Shown: in pieces, positions 54,329-64,000 of the stretch
Numbering within the stretch: the first letter of the stretch is position 1
Layout: each line of letters begins with the position of its first letter
Assembly (NCBI GenBank): GCA_018292915.2
Contig: JACVVK020000216.1
Coordinates: 1-64,000, forward strand
Source of the DNA: Batillaria attramentaria
Lineage: Eukaryota > Mollusca > Gastropoda > Batillariidae
DNA: 64,000 bases
Direction: 5' to 3'
Made by a program: the position numbers and the translations under genes
Notes under the pieces: model-generated
The model's input: only the letters and a program-made list of their open reading frames with translations
Database searches by the model: none
What the model was told of the DNA's origin: nothing

Positions 54329-54565
54329 GGGACTCATTTATGTGAACGTTTGATGTAACCTTACTGTAATTTATCAAATCAAAAATGGAGAGTTTTTCTT
54401 TTCTTTCTTCAGGACTGCATCGAGTGGGCTTTTCTCCATAAAGATAGGCATCTTCGACAAAATAGGCAATTAAATTTTGACTTTAAGGTGTCTCTGTCTG
54501 GTATACCCCCACTCTCCCATCCACCCACCAGTTACCCGTCGCCCTGTCTTCCTATACCACCTTCT

Positions 54566-54660
54566 AGTCAAGTCAAGTCAAGTCAAGTCAAGTCAAAGTG
54601 TATTTCAAAACCCCGTTGGGGGTACATGAAACAAGAAATTAACATCTAAATCAAGCCCAC
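54566..54660 (-). repeat. LINE-like 3' tail with (TTGAC)n
   Basis: Minus strand: 'catgtacccccaacggggtt', then 'ttgaaatacactttgactt' and TTGAC repeats. A small hairpin before a pentanucleotide tail fits a LINE 3' end. Confidence 0.5.
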
Positions 54661-54717
54661 CACACCGGTCAACATACATCATGATCACTCGCACACAAGT
54701 TTTACAGGACTCCGGCA

Positions 54718-54783
54718 TACATACATACATACATACATACATACATACATACATACATACATACATACATACATACATACATA
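54718..54783. repeat. (CATA)n microsatellite
   Basis: About 65 bp of CATA; more CATA words recur at 54,900-54,970. Confidence 0.95.
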
Positions 54784-54804
54784 ATGGAATGGAATGGGAT
54801 GGGA

Positions 54805-54875
54805 TGGGATGTTTTAGTTTAGTTTAGTTTAATCCTCTTTATTCCCTGGGGAACATAGGGCTGCATGGGATGGGA
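54805..54875 (-). repeat. LINE-like 3' tail with (TAAAC)n
   Basis: Minus strand: 'gccctatgttccccagggaa', 'taaagaggattaaac' and TAAAC repeats, again a hairpin plus pentanucleotide tail. Confidence 0.5.
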
Positions 54876-54979
54876 TGGGGTGTGTCTAATACACATTCCT
54901 ACATGCATACCTACATACAAACATACATACAAACATACATACACACATACCTGCATACATACATACGTACGTAGTTGGG

Positions 54980-55814
54980 CCGAAATAAAGGCTGAAAATT
55001 TCTTTTGCCGATTTTCGTTGAGTCGTAGTAGGAGTGTCATCACCGCGGGAACGGGTGGTTGAGTCACAGTGCAGCAAAACACAGCACAGTTACATCCAGA
55101 ACACCCAAAACTGTGTACACGCTACGCTGTCGCAACAAGAGGATTTTTTTTCTGCTTACCCTAAAGCCTGCTCTTAACTGGGCACAACGCGCGAAACACA
55201 CATGTGCACATCACAGTCGTTGCGCTCGGTGTGTCTACTAACTACAAAACTGAACACAGCTCTGCTCGGTGACAAACCGATTGAAGATGCACTGTCCGCC
55301 ATGTTTGCGCGCCGAGTGACGTAGTACAGCCAGTCAGAATCTGTTGTGGAAACCACAGTCACAGTTGTGGCTATTTGAAATCCAGGTTGCTGTGATGACG
55401 CCACAGCAGCGGAAACCCCTAAAATCACAACTGTCACAACTGTGTGCAGCACTGTGGCGCTCCGTAGTGCCAGTTACGAGCCAGCTTCAAGCTTTTGCTG
55501 AGAGATATCAGTATTTGCAATATATGTGTGCCACGCATTGCAAAAGGCAAAAGAGAAAACATTCAAAACATCTTGAAACATAGAGGAAACACTTTGACTC
55601 TAAACAAGGCAGTAGCAAGGCAAATCTTTTTTGGCAGCACGTCTTCGGGGTCATTTTGAATAATTTGTGTCTTCCTGAAATTTTCTTGATCCTGGTCGAG
55701 CAAGACACGGATACAGGGATGTGGTTCCTCAAACCCACGGACACTTTTTTCTTCGAGGTCTGTGAATATGGGGTAATGCTGATCCCATGCAGCTAATGCA
55801 CCGTAAACTAAATG
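54980..55814. other. Intron, no gene recognised
   Basis: Includes 'cacagttacatcc', 'cacaactgtcacaactgtg' words (55,090 and 55,430) that recall the P family, too weak to call. Confidence 0.4.
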
Positions 55815-56372
55815 ATGCTTCTTCTTCTTCTTCTTCTTGTTTTTCCTCTTCTTCGTCTTTTTCTCCTTCTTCTTCTTCTCCTTTTTTTCCTCTTCGTCTT
55901 CTTTTTCTCCCTCTCCTTCTTCTCCTTCTTTCTCTTCTTTTTTCCTCATCTTCTTTATCTTTTTCTCCTTATTCTTATTTTTCTCCTTCTTCTTCTTTTC
56001 CTTCGTCTTCTTTTTCCTCCTCTTCTCCTTCTTCATCTACTTCTCCTCCTCCTTCTTCTTCTTCTTCTCGGGGGGAGCCGGGGTGGCCGAATGGTAAAGC
56101 GTTGGACTCTCAATGCTCGGGTCGTGAGTTCGTATCCCGGCTGGGGCCAAATATTTGTGCTGGCTTTTTCATCGTTGCCCCGCCTTTGATATCACCCGTA
56201 TGTGGTAGAAAGGACGTTAAACCCCAAAACACCCACCCACCCACCCACCCACTCTTCTTCTTCTTCTTTCCCCTTCTTCTTCTTTTTTTCTCCTTCTTCT
56301 TTTCCTTCGTCTTCTTTTTCTTCTTCTTCTTCATCTACTTCTCCTCCTCCTCCTTCTTCTTCTCGGTCTCTC
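55815..56372. repeat. (CTT)n/(CTC)n pyrimidine tract with SINE-A insertions, tandemly duplicated
   Basis: CTT-rich tracts lie at 55,815-56,070 and 56,250-56,372. Each ends 'cttcatctacttctcctcct' then CTT words and 'tcgg', and each is followed by a SINE-A head. The tract-plus-SINE module appears to be duplicated. Leu/Phe/Ser-rich or Lys/Glu-rich frames through it are artefacts. Confidence 0.9.
56072..56250 (+). mobile_element. SINE-A copy in CTT tract
   Basis: Full-length with 'tggccgaatgg' and 'gttcgtatcc', tail ending in (CCCA)n. Confidence 0.92.
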
Positions 56373-56376
56373 GGCT

Positions 56377-56535
56377 GGAGCCGAGGTGGCCGAGCGGTAC
56401 AGCGTTGGACTTTCAACGCTCAGGTCGTGAGTACGATTATCGGCTGGGACCAAATACGAGTGTAATATTGTGCTGGTCTTTTTCTCGTTGCTCCGTCCTT
56501 GACGTCACCACTGTATGATGGAAAGGAAGCTAAAC

Positions 56536-56538
<3 letters not shown>
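56377..56538 (+). mobile_element. SINE-A copy after second CTT tract
   Basis: More diverged than the copy at 56,072 ('tggccgagcgg', 'gagtacgattatcgg'), tail 'gaagctaaaccctcac' running into a CA microsatellite. Confidence 0.85.
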
Positions 56539-56586
<48 letters not shown>

Positions 56587-56652
56587 GACACACACACACA
56601 CAACACACACACAGTGACACACACACACACACACAGTGACACACACACACAC

Positions 56653-56694
<42 letters not shown>
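56537..56694. repeat. (CA)n and (GA)n microsatellite
   Basis: CA runs with CAGTGACA interruptions, then GA. Confidence 0.95.
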
Positions 56695-56695
<1 letters not shown>

Positions 56696-57009
56696 GGACA
56701 CAGGGAGCTTGTCTCTCAAACTCTCGGGTTTGTTTTTGTTTTTGTTGCGAGGTCTGTGAATATGGGGTAATGCTGATACCACGCAGCTAAATGCACCATC
56801 TTCTGCTTCCTCCTCCTCCTCCTGCTCGATCCGGGTTCTTTCCCGACATTGACGAGAAAAACGTACTTAGATCATGTATGTAAAATCGATCTCTGCGTAT
56901 GTGCGCATCTGTTCCGTCACCATGCTGAGATCCTGGCATAATCTACTCTGGTGAAGCCATCAGCTTCGTCATCTCGACCCATGGTACCCTGAGGATCCTG
57001 TGGCGTTTT

Positions 57010-57064
57010 CATCATCATCATCATCATCGTCGTCGTCGTCGTCATCGTCATCATCATCATCATC
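57010..57064. repeat. (ATC)n/(GTC)n microsatellite
   Basis: ATC words flank a (CGT)n core. Confidence 0.9.
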
Positions 57065-57534
57065 GGCGGCAGCGTGTCAAGCGCCGGTCACGGTGACATG
57101 CTATTTTGGGGAGTGGGAACCTGAGTTTACGGGAAACATTTTAAAGATTGTTTTCACAGGAAAATTGTAAGAACACGAATTTGTCCGCACCGGTGACCCG
57201 TCTAACACGGAACTGTTCAGGCGTGACTGATGCCATCACCGTCGTGAAGCCGAATTGTATGCGGGGGAGCCTGACCCCTTCCGCCCCGCTGACACCCGAG
57301 GCGCGAGTTTGACCCTCGGGGGCTGACGTCTCAATTAAGCAAGTTGAAAACTCGTCACGATTTGTGCACACCCACTTTCCAGACAAACCCTCAACCCTAA
57401 CCCCACATCCCTGGTCCTGCATCCCCCCTCCCCACCCCCCACTCCCACCCTCGCCCCTCCACGCACACACACAAAGTATATCCCTGTCCCACGGCTTCTT
57501 TTTCCTCTTCCTTTTACTTTTTACTTTTTTTAGC
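57065..57534. other. Intron, low-repeat block
   Basis: 57,160-57,370 has few simple repeats and is moderately GC-rich; no coding support. Confidence 0.35.
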
Positions 57535-57625
57535 ATTAGCAACGGCAAGCTTGTAAACTGACGAACCTTCTCTGTCAAACCTTTTACCGTTGATAAATAA
57601 AGTTTCATCATCATCATCATCATCC
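57535..57625 (+). mobile_element. LINE 3' end, (ATC)n-tailed, copy 2
   Basis: Nearly identical to 38,112-38,218, including 'aaccttctctgtcaaa.cttt' and 'aataaagtttc' plus (ATC)n. Confidence 0.6.
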
Positions 57626-57699
57626 TTCTTCACCGCCTTCTTGTATTTCAGTTTTAATGTGTGTAATGTGTATAATCCTTAGCTTACTTTTACTCTCGT

Positions 57700-57838
57700 A
57701 CTGTAGTCTAGCAACGGCAAGGTTGCAAACTGGCCTTTTGGCCAAAATCTTCTACCGTTGGAAAATAAAGGATTGTCATTGTCATTGTCCTTCATCCCCC
57801 CCCCCTTGCCCCCAACACACACACACACACACACACAA
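57700..57838 (+). repeat. Related LINE tail with TCATTG repeats, then (CA)n
   Basis: 'gtctagcaacggcaaggttg', 'cttctaccgttggaaaataa' and a TCATTG repeat tail resemble the previous element; a CA run follows at 57,808-57,838. Confidence 0.5.
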
Positions 57839-59723
57839 CTATATCCCTCTCCTACTTCTGTCATCGCGCCTTTACAAAACACTACGTGTCTGCTTGGCTA
57901 ATCGTACCCGTCTTCTCAACGGTTTCTAGCCAATGCATATTTAAAGCATGGAGGGTCGTCCTCATCCTTGTATTGTGGTTCTGCATGCACGGTTCTCTGG
58001 ACTAAAGGTAAAAAACAATAACAACAACAAGAGGAAAACATTCCCTCACTGACATGCTCCGTAGCCTGTACGGTCCACAACCACGAGTCCTTGTATTGTT
58101 TAAAACACAGGCCTTGTCGGTCACGAGTTCTTTCAGGCAGTCATTGCATGCCTGGAGACCTGAACACAAAAAGACCCCGCTCAATCAGCCTTTTCCTGCA
58201 CGATATCCGGTGGAGGAGGCGAATCCCGCCTTTACCATGTCTCGCGTGCAGCCACCCTGTCCTCTCTTCCGGAGCAGCACGTGCAAAGGCTTTCATGACG
58301 ACAGTAGTTTCCTGTGGCCCTGGAGCCGTGCTTACCGGGTATGTCTGAAGAAAATGACAGGAGAAGAATCTGGGATTCAGAAGATGAAGTCACGCCTAGT
58401 TGAGTTCATCAGGTTAGTCAGTTATGAAGAGCCCGGTGCGGGCGTCACGAGCGCGTTTGAAATCCAAACTGCTACACAAGTCTCCCGTAAACCACGCCTG
58501 TGTTCCAGAACGCTGTGCATGTTCGATGAAAAAGACAGGAGAGAATCTGGGATTCAAAAGATGAAGTCACGCATTTTAGTTCAGCCCCGCCTACCGTAGA
58601 CAAAGCCAAGCGAGTATTGTAGATCTACTCGCCTACGGAACGCCCTGCTGGCTCCTCGGTACCCCGAGCGGCTCGCTGTGCTAACTAGATTGCTCCAGAT
58701 CTTGCTAACCCCGCTCGGTTAACTGAAACGAAAAACGGTCTCTTTTCCGCGCATGCGCAGCAAAAACCATCCAGTCAAGTTTTGCGACTGGGAAAAGTTT
58801 GACTGGGTATTTGTTAACCGAGTATCTGGTTACCATCGGTGGTTCTGTTTTCTGACGGGAGTTTTTCTTTCTTGCTCTTTGCTGAAGACATGATTAAGTG
58901 CTTATTAAATCTATGCGTTTTATCGAATAAGAGTAGTTCCTACAAATTCTGGACCAATGCCATCATTCCCCCCGCCTACGAAGGAATTTTGCTGAGACTG
59001 CGGACCAAACCACAGCTCCAGTTATCTTATTGAAGAGAAAACCCAGACTACTATATCGAAATTCGCCTCATGTACCTAATTAGACCAATGTCACACACCC
59101 TTTTTAATTAAAGTAACACCCTGCTTGACAAGATACGCACACACTGACATGGAGATATAGAGGTATGAATAAGACTCGGTCTATCTGTACTACACCTTGT
59201 ACTAAGTCGGTGGTTTTTTTTTTCTCTCTTTTTTTTTTTTTTTTTTGACGAGCTCTCACCTACACCACCACACCAGTTGACCAGCCCGCCATCTTGGCAC
59301 AGGGGGTTGTGCGTATAGAGGGGAGGACCTCAGATAAGCCAAGGTGTGAAGTGTTCGGGGCAGATACGTTAATTTCTCGTGACGCTGCGAAGCGTTTTGG
59401 GTCGTTACTGCCACCGCTTAATTTGCGCTGGCCCGACTTTTATGCGAAAGTTGATAAAGAAGCGATTTAAATTGCACCTCCGCGCGACATGTCCCGATAG
59501 CACCCGGGCCAGAGGAGCGAGTACGGGCGTAGATATAGGTGTTACGCTAAGGACAGGTGGCAGAGTTGATGTGTTTTATGTGTGTTTGCTCGGGAGATTG
59601 CATTTACGGGCGATGGGCAAAAGGTCAGGTGGTGGAGGAAAAATGTTTGTTTGCGATCGCGGGCTACCAGGCAGTGATTGACATGGTTGGATAATGGTTG
59701 ATGTAGGGCTTTTTTTAACCCTT
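57839..59723. other. Intron, no gene recognised
   Basis: Holds a diverged local duplication (58,346-58,395 and 58,525-58,575), poly-T tracts at 59,212-59,246 and otherwise unique sequence. A 181-codon open frame at 58,054-58,599 spans the duplication and has no recognisable domain. Confidence 0.4.
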
Positions 59724-59992
59724 GGGCCCGTATGTAGAACTCAAAGTTGATTTAACCTACGGCTACGGGCCTAACCCAGACTAGGAAAAAAGAAACCCCC
59801 CAAAACAAAATTAAACAAAAAAGGGAGCGAAGTAAGAAAGACAAAAATCCTTCTGTAGCGGCATAGGCACCTTGCTGGAATGGACCAGCTTCCTGATTGA
59901 AAAAAAAAAATCAACCCAAGAGCTAGTTTAGTTCGAGGTTAGACTCTAACCCGGGGCTAAACTCCCTAACCCCGACTTTTACATGCGGGCCC
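59724..59992 (-). mobile_element. MITE family R, copy 2 (269 bp)
   Basis: Termini gggcccgtatgtagaactc and, as complement of the right end, gggcccgcatgtaaaagtcg. Inverted relative to copy 1 and of the same length. Confidence 0.78.
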
Positions 59993-60289
59993 TGATGTCC
60001 GTAGTACGAATTTAGAGGGGTGAAGGAGAAATTAAGTTTTTTCGTGGTTGGGTGTTGAGGGAGAGGGGTGCGAGTGGAGTAGGTGAAATGGGCTTTGATG
60101 AATTGAGCTGACAGATCTGTTTTGTGGCTTTCGTTGTCCGTTACTAAGAAGACTGCAAAGACGTGACCACAATATTAAAAATAGAAATAGAATTCACAAT
60201 CTTCTGATCTTGCGTGTGGTGTTCCGACAGTTGTGGTATCCTTGCCACCCGACCCCCTTTCTCCTTACTCACCTTCCACCCCTCCCGTC
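59993..60289. other. Intron, no gene recognised
   Basis: Unique sequence. Confidence 0.4.
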
Positions 60290-60292
60290 ACA

Positions 60293-60350
<58 letters not shown>
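60290..60350. repeat. (CA)n microsatellite
   Basis: Pure CA run apart from one ATAC near its start. Confidence 0.95.
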
Positions 60351-60353
<3 letters not shown>

Positions 60354-60805
60354 ATCATGACATAGAAAGTCGTTGTTCGTATGTAGCTTATCGCATATTC
60401 ATGGCTTTCGTCACATCTATCATGTCTTCGTCACAGATGAACATTTTCAGTTAAACTCGTTGAACTTACCAAGCCCTGGCGTACCCGTCAGAAACACGGG
60501 GGAAGAAACATGCTCGTGTCATGCCAAGTGTATGTTTTCCTTAGCAGCGGGAGGTAGGAAAGACACTGAATTTCAAAGACACACGGCCTGTGTTGTAGGA
60601 AACTCCTCAAAACAGTCATCCTTAAACACAGGGTATCGAGTTCTATTGAAAGCGGTGAGGAGGAGAAGGCAGAAATTCAAAGGAGAAAGAATGGTGCTTC
60701 TAAAACTAACAGAGCTGGCCCTACGTGATTTGAAGAAACCCAGAGGTGGTCCAAAAAGATGAGAGGGTCAGCGAGTGCAAAGTTGAGGTGCTGCCAGGTA
60801 TGCTT

Positions 60806-60982
60806 AGGAAATGTTCAGCCCACACAAATTCAAAAATAAGTGCAACTGATTCTAAATTCCTAAAGTTAAACAAACGAGCTGACCGTTCCTGCCACTAATG
60901 TGATTGTAATGTGCTGACATCCGGTGTTTGAGTGAATGTGCGTGATTCACGTGAGCGCCGGTGCGCGTTGGGTTCAGTTCGA
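60806..60982 (+). mobile_element. SINE-B copy, 3' half
   Basis: Plus-strand 'ggaaatgttcagcccac', 'atgtgattgtaatgtg', 'gtgattcacgtgagcg' and 'gcgttgggttcagttcg', in SINE-B order. Head and core missing. Confidence 0.7.
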
Positions 60983-61103
60983 GGGAAAAAAAACACGCGT
61001 TTCTCGTGGATTTCTAACCGTGGCCTGTCCTGCTACTTCTGCAAAGATTCCTATAAATTATAAATCAAACGAAAGCATAATTTCTCCCCTTCTCAACAGT
61101 GGT

Positions 61104-61267
61104 GGGGAGCCGGGGTGGCCGAATGGTAGAGCGTTGGACTCTCAATGCTCGGGTCGTGAGTTCGTATCCCGGCTGGGGTCAAATATTTGTGCTGGCTTTT
61201 TCATCGTTGCCCCGTCTTTGATATCACCCGTATATGGTGGAAAACCCCTAAACACCCACCCACCGAC
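61104..61267 (+). mobile_element. SINE-A copy with 13-bp target duplication
   Basis: tctcaacagtggt flanks it at 61,091-61,103 and 61,268-61,280. The tail lacks the usual 'ggacgtt' word (deleted). Confidence 0.94.
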
Positions 61268-61699
61268 TCTCAACAGTGGTATTCATACATTTGTGGACAG
61301 CATATAGGACCAGCACGTGGCTGAGATGTAACGCCTGTGTTTGAGTAGGGCTGTTTGTATCACCATATATACGCAGTGGATTGGAATTATGACTTATTTC
61401 ACGGGAGACATGATGTACCCACTTCAGGCTTCACACCCCAGTAATCAGACATAACCGCCGTGTACATAACGTGAAGCGAGGTGTAAAACACGGTAAATGG
61501 GCGAGGAGCAACTTCGTGTGAAGTGACTCGTGCCACTGAATCTTCGCTCCCACAGAAGTGCTTAACAAGCATGAAGAAGTCGAACGGCGAATGGCAGGCA
61601 CTCCTACTACTCGTCATCTAATCCCGCCAGTATTGAAAATAGCGGCTAGGTATGATGAAAGCCTCTGTGTTCATAACGCCGCTGAGATGGAAAAACTGT
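61268..61699. other. Intron, no gene recognised
   Basis: Unique sequence. Confidence 0.4.
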
Positions 61700-62271
61700 C
61701 TAACGCTGTTTACCAGATAGAAGGATGTTTCTTTGGGCCGTTGCGACCGTTCTTGTGACATTGTGGCGTCTACTATTAGAGAAATAATAATAATTATGAG
61801 TATTGTATAGGCGCTTTACCCAATTTCATGAATCGGCTCAAAGCGCCGCGAACACGCACGCTCACGTGAATCACACGCATTCTCTCACACACTGGACATA
61901 ACTGAACACATTACAATCACGTGGTGCGAAGGGTCAGCTCAGCTATTTAAATTTCGGAATGTAGATTTATTTATTTTTCAAATTTGGTGGGCTGAACATT
62001 TCCAAAGCAGAGGGGGAGGAAGCCGGAGTACCCGGAGAGAACCCCCGACGATCGGCCCGAATGAACGGTGCCACATACGAGAAGGAAAAATTCTTTGCCC
62101 CGAGTGGGACTCGAACCCCTGACCTCTCGCATTTGTGACAGGTCTCTAACCACTAGACCACCGACCGCCCCACTGTCGCTTTCAAAGCTCTAAGGTTGTT
62201 TACCAGATAGAAGGATGTTTTATTGGCCATTGCAACCTTTTTCGTGACTTTGTGGCTAATATTAGAGAAAT
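61700..62271. repeat. Diverged 85-bp duplication flanking a SINE-B
   Basis: 'gtttaccagatagaaggatg' occurs at about 61,707 and 62,198; similarity continues to 'tattagagaaata' on both sides, with about one change in five bases. Confidence 0.8.
61786..62171 (-). mobile_element. SINE-B copy, near full length
   Basis: Minus-strand copy closely matching 41,281-41,694, with head, core, hairpin and (ATT)n tail. It has deletions in the 'gttgggttcagttcg' region. Confidence 0.9.
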
Positions 62272-62384
62272 ACGAGTTTCTTTGAGCCCACGGTCCATTC
62301 CTGAACAGCATGGGGCTTTCTGTTTTATTCTTAACACAGCAGAGAGATTAAATATTCCGTTTATTTCCCACGAAGTTAGGCTGG

Positions 62385-62386
<2 letters not shown>

Positions 62387-62444
<58 letters not shown>
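62387..62444. repeat. (GT)n microsatellite
   Basis: Pure GT run. Confidence 0.95.
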
Positions 62445-62449
<5 letters not shown>

Positions 62450-63088
62450 TTTATTTTTATTTGTTTTTGTTTTTAACCCACGCAGCGATTGCAATTGTAC
62501 ATGCAGTTAGCGAGTTCTATCAGGACTTCGTGAAGCGAATTTTATCAGGACTTCGTTGAATGGCATTTCTGCATTCCATGTAATTTCTTTTTCACCTTTC
62601 AGGAAATGTTTGGGAAGGGATTTGGGATGGAGGAGGGTGGGGGGGGGGGTGGAGAGAATAGGGAGCTAATTACGATAATAGAATTATTTTCTATCGATCT
62701 TTTGCCTTGAACGCTCCACTTCCCTTCCGACAAATGAAATACAAATTAACGTCTCAGTTTTCCGAACAACAGCGGAACCTTATCTTCTCCTTACACATTT
62801 AGCACGTCAGTCGTCCTGATGTCTTTAACGCTCCAACACATCTGTCGGCAGCCCGACATTCTTCTTCTAATTGCCACGAGCTTTGTGACCGGGGACGTTC
62901 CAGGCTCTATTTGACGATCAGCCAATCTTGATTTCCCTGAGAAAGGGAGAGTGCTTTTACCGCCGTTAAAGAAAGAATCGATTTCGAGTGACGAAAAGCA
63001 CATTTTACGCATGAGCTGCGACGACTGGCGTGGTCTCTTTTCAAGTTCCCTCGATCCGTCGCTTTGGCTGGCGCGGCGATGACGGTAG
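62445..63088. other. Intron, low-repeat block
   Basis: A G run near 62,640; 62,700-63,080 is free of simple repeats. No domain recognised. Confidence 0.4.
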
Positions 63089-63524
63089 CACGGGGTATAG
63101 TCAAAATAGGAGCGTGTGTTTCTGGTGCTACTCAGTTTCAAAAGTAGGGTGGGTGGGTGTTTGGGGGTTTAACGTCCTTTTCCACCACATACGGGTGATA
63201 TCAAAGACGGAGCAACGATGAAAAAGCCAGCACAAATATTCGGCTCCTCAGTCCTGCCGGGATACGAACTCACGACCCGAGCATTAGAAGTCCAACGCTC
63301 TACCATTCGGCCATCCCGGCTCCCCGTTTCAAAAGTAGCACCGCCATGACAAAGTGCACCGAGTGTTTCCATTTCCAAAGTTGAGTAGCACCGAGTGTTT
63401 CCAATGCACTTCGGTCTGTCGGCGTGACACTGAGACAGGAACTGTTTTTCAACCAGACAACGACTTTGACTATCACGTCACTACAATGCAAAGACGTATG
63501 CGTGCTTATGGTTCAAACATATTG
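63089..63524 (+). mobile_element. MITE family M, copy 5, truncated
   Basis: Left end CACGGGGTATAGTC, then GTGTTTCTGGTGCTACTC, two 'gtgtttcca' words 32 bp apart, and the 'gacaacgactttgac' interior. It is split by one SINE-A and cut off at the right by another; no right terminus was found. Confidence 0.7.
63148..63325 (-). mobile_element. SINE-A copy with 13-bp target duplication
   Basis: gtttcaaaagtag flanks it at 63,135-63,147 and 63,326-63,338, inside MITE M copy 5. Confidence 0.94.
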
Positions 63525-63698
63525 GGGGAGCCGGGATGGCCGAATGGTAGAGCGTTGGACTTTCAATGCTCAGGTCGTGAGTTCTAATCCCAGCTGGGGC
63601 CAAATATTTGTGATGGCCTTTTTCTCGTTGCCCCGTCTTTTATATCACCCATACATGGTGGAAAAGGACGTTAAACTCCCAAACATCCACCCACCCTA
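63525..63698 (+). mobile_element. SINE-A copy
   Basis: Full-length plus-strand copy with a B-box change ('gttctaatcc'). It sits at the right edge of MITE M copy 5; no target duplication was seen. Confidence 0.9.
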
Positions 63699-63894
63699 CC
63701 TATCCTGCACATACGGCTTTGTAAGCAATCTAGGGGTGAGCGATGAAGCGTGGGTTCGAGCCCATGCAGGTCGAGCTTGTGATATGTGATACCGGTTTTC
63801 AGTTCCTGGCTGCCGGGCTGCTCATCGAAGGTTTCTCTCCGCGTTATCCGGCTTTCCTCCCCCAGCAAAATTGCAAAAATTGTATTTTAAAAAA

Positions 63895-64000
63895 GGGTAG
63901 GTATTGGGTGGCGCTGCACCGCGGCGACGCGCTTCTCCCGGGGGAAGCAGTCCGAATTTCCCGAAAGGGACAATAAAGTAGTAAAAAAAAAAAAAAAAAG
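63895..64000 (+). mobile_element. LINE 3' end, GC-hairpin family, copy 2
   Basis: 'ggtattgggtggcgctgcac', 'cgcggcgacgcgcttc', hairpin 'ttctcccgggggaa', 'gaatttcccgaaagggac', AATAAAGTAGT and poly-A. It matches 53,940-54,045 in inverse orientation. The poly-A ends at the window edge. Confidence 0.75.

Noticed and set aside
55563..56518. Lys/Glu-rich and Leu/Phe/Ser-rich frames
   Set aside because: Opposite strands of a CTT-rich tract.
58054..58599. 181-codon open frame
   Set aside because: No recognisable domain, no splice context, and it spans a local nucleotide duplication.

Overview
The window is animal genomic DNA, not microbial. It has almost no continuous coding sequence, many GT-AG-type splice signals, dense CA/GT and GA/CT microsatellites, at least three tRNA-derived SINE families, 3' ends of non-LTR retrotransposons and several MITE-like inverted-repeat elements. 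The only recognisable host exon looks like the start of a FRAS1/FREM extracellular-matrix gene. SINE and LINE-tail structures of this style suggest a marine mollusc, probably a gastropod; that is inference, and a similarity search would be needed to name the species.

Layout, left to right. Positions 1-7.9 kb are repeat-rich flank with SINEs, a minisatellite, a fold-back element and a SINE-split MITE. Around 8.0-9.28 kb is a CpG-bearing, low-repeat block ending in a strong splice donor; it may be a non-coding first exon. From 9.3 to 36.0 kb is a probable long intron with nested repeats. Inside it, at 22,539-27,043 on the minus strand, lies a complete Ginger1-type cut-and-paste DNA transposon: inverted repeats of about 225 bp, a CCGG target-site duplication, and a two-exon transposase gene of about 698 codons. 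At 36,033-36,788 is an exon with the start codon, signal peptide and first residues of a FREM-like protein (plus strand). The rest (36.8-64 kb) fits the next intron and is filled with SINEs, LINE remnants, MITEs, microsatellites and minisatellites.

The most notable system is the Ginger1 element. Its predicted protein joins an HHCC zinc finger, a DDx35E integrase core and a GPY motif to an in-frame eight-residue tandem repeat and a C-terminal OTU cysteine protease with its Asp, Cys and His candidates present. Frames are open, splice sites are good, termini are nearly identical and the target duplication is intact, so the copy looks young. Integrase-OTU fusions are already known in Ginger1, so the architecture is not new; the completeness of this copy, its expanded linker, its perfect 72-bp hairpin and its doubled E-box are the parts worth following up.

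A second theme is repeat birth from mobile elements. A MITE family with a single internal 32-bp period has, in one copy (46.2-46.8 kb), expanded into two adjacent 32-bp minisatellites. A 16-bp minisatellite (13.1-13.8 kb) abuts a member of another inverted-repeat family and shares its sequence. Many SINE copies keep 10-14 bp target-site duplications, and several sit inside MITEs, which gives relative insertion ages.
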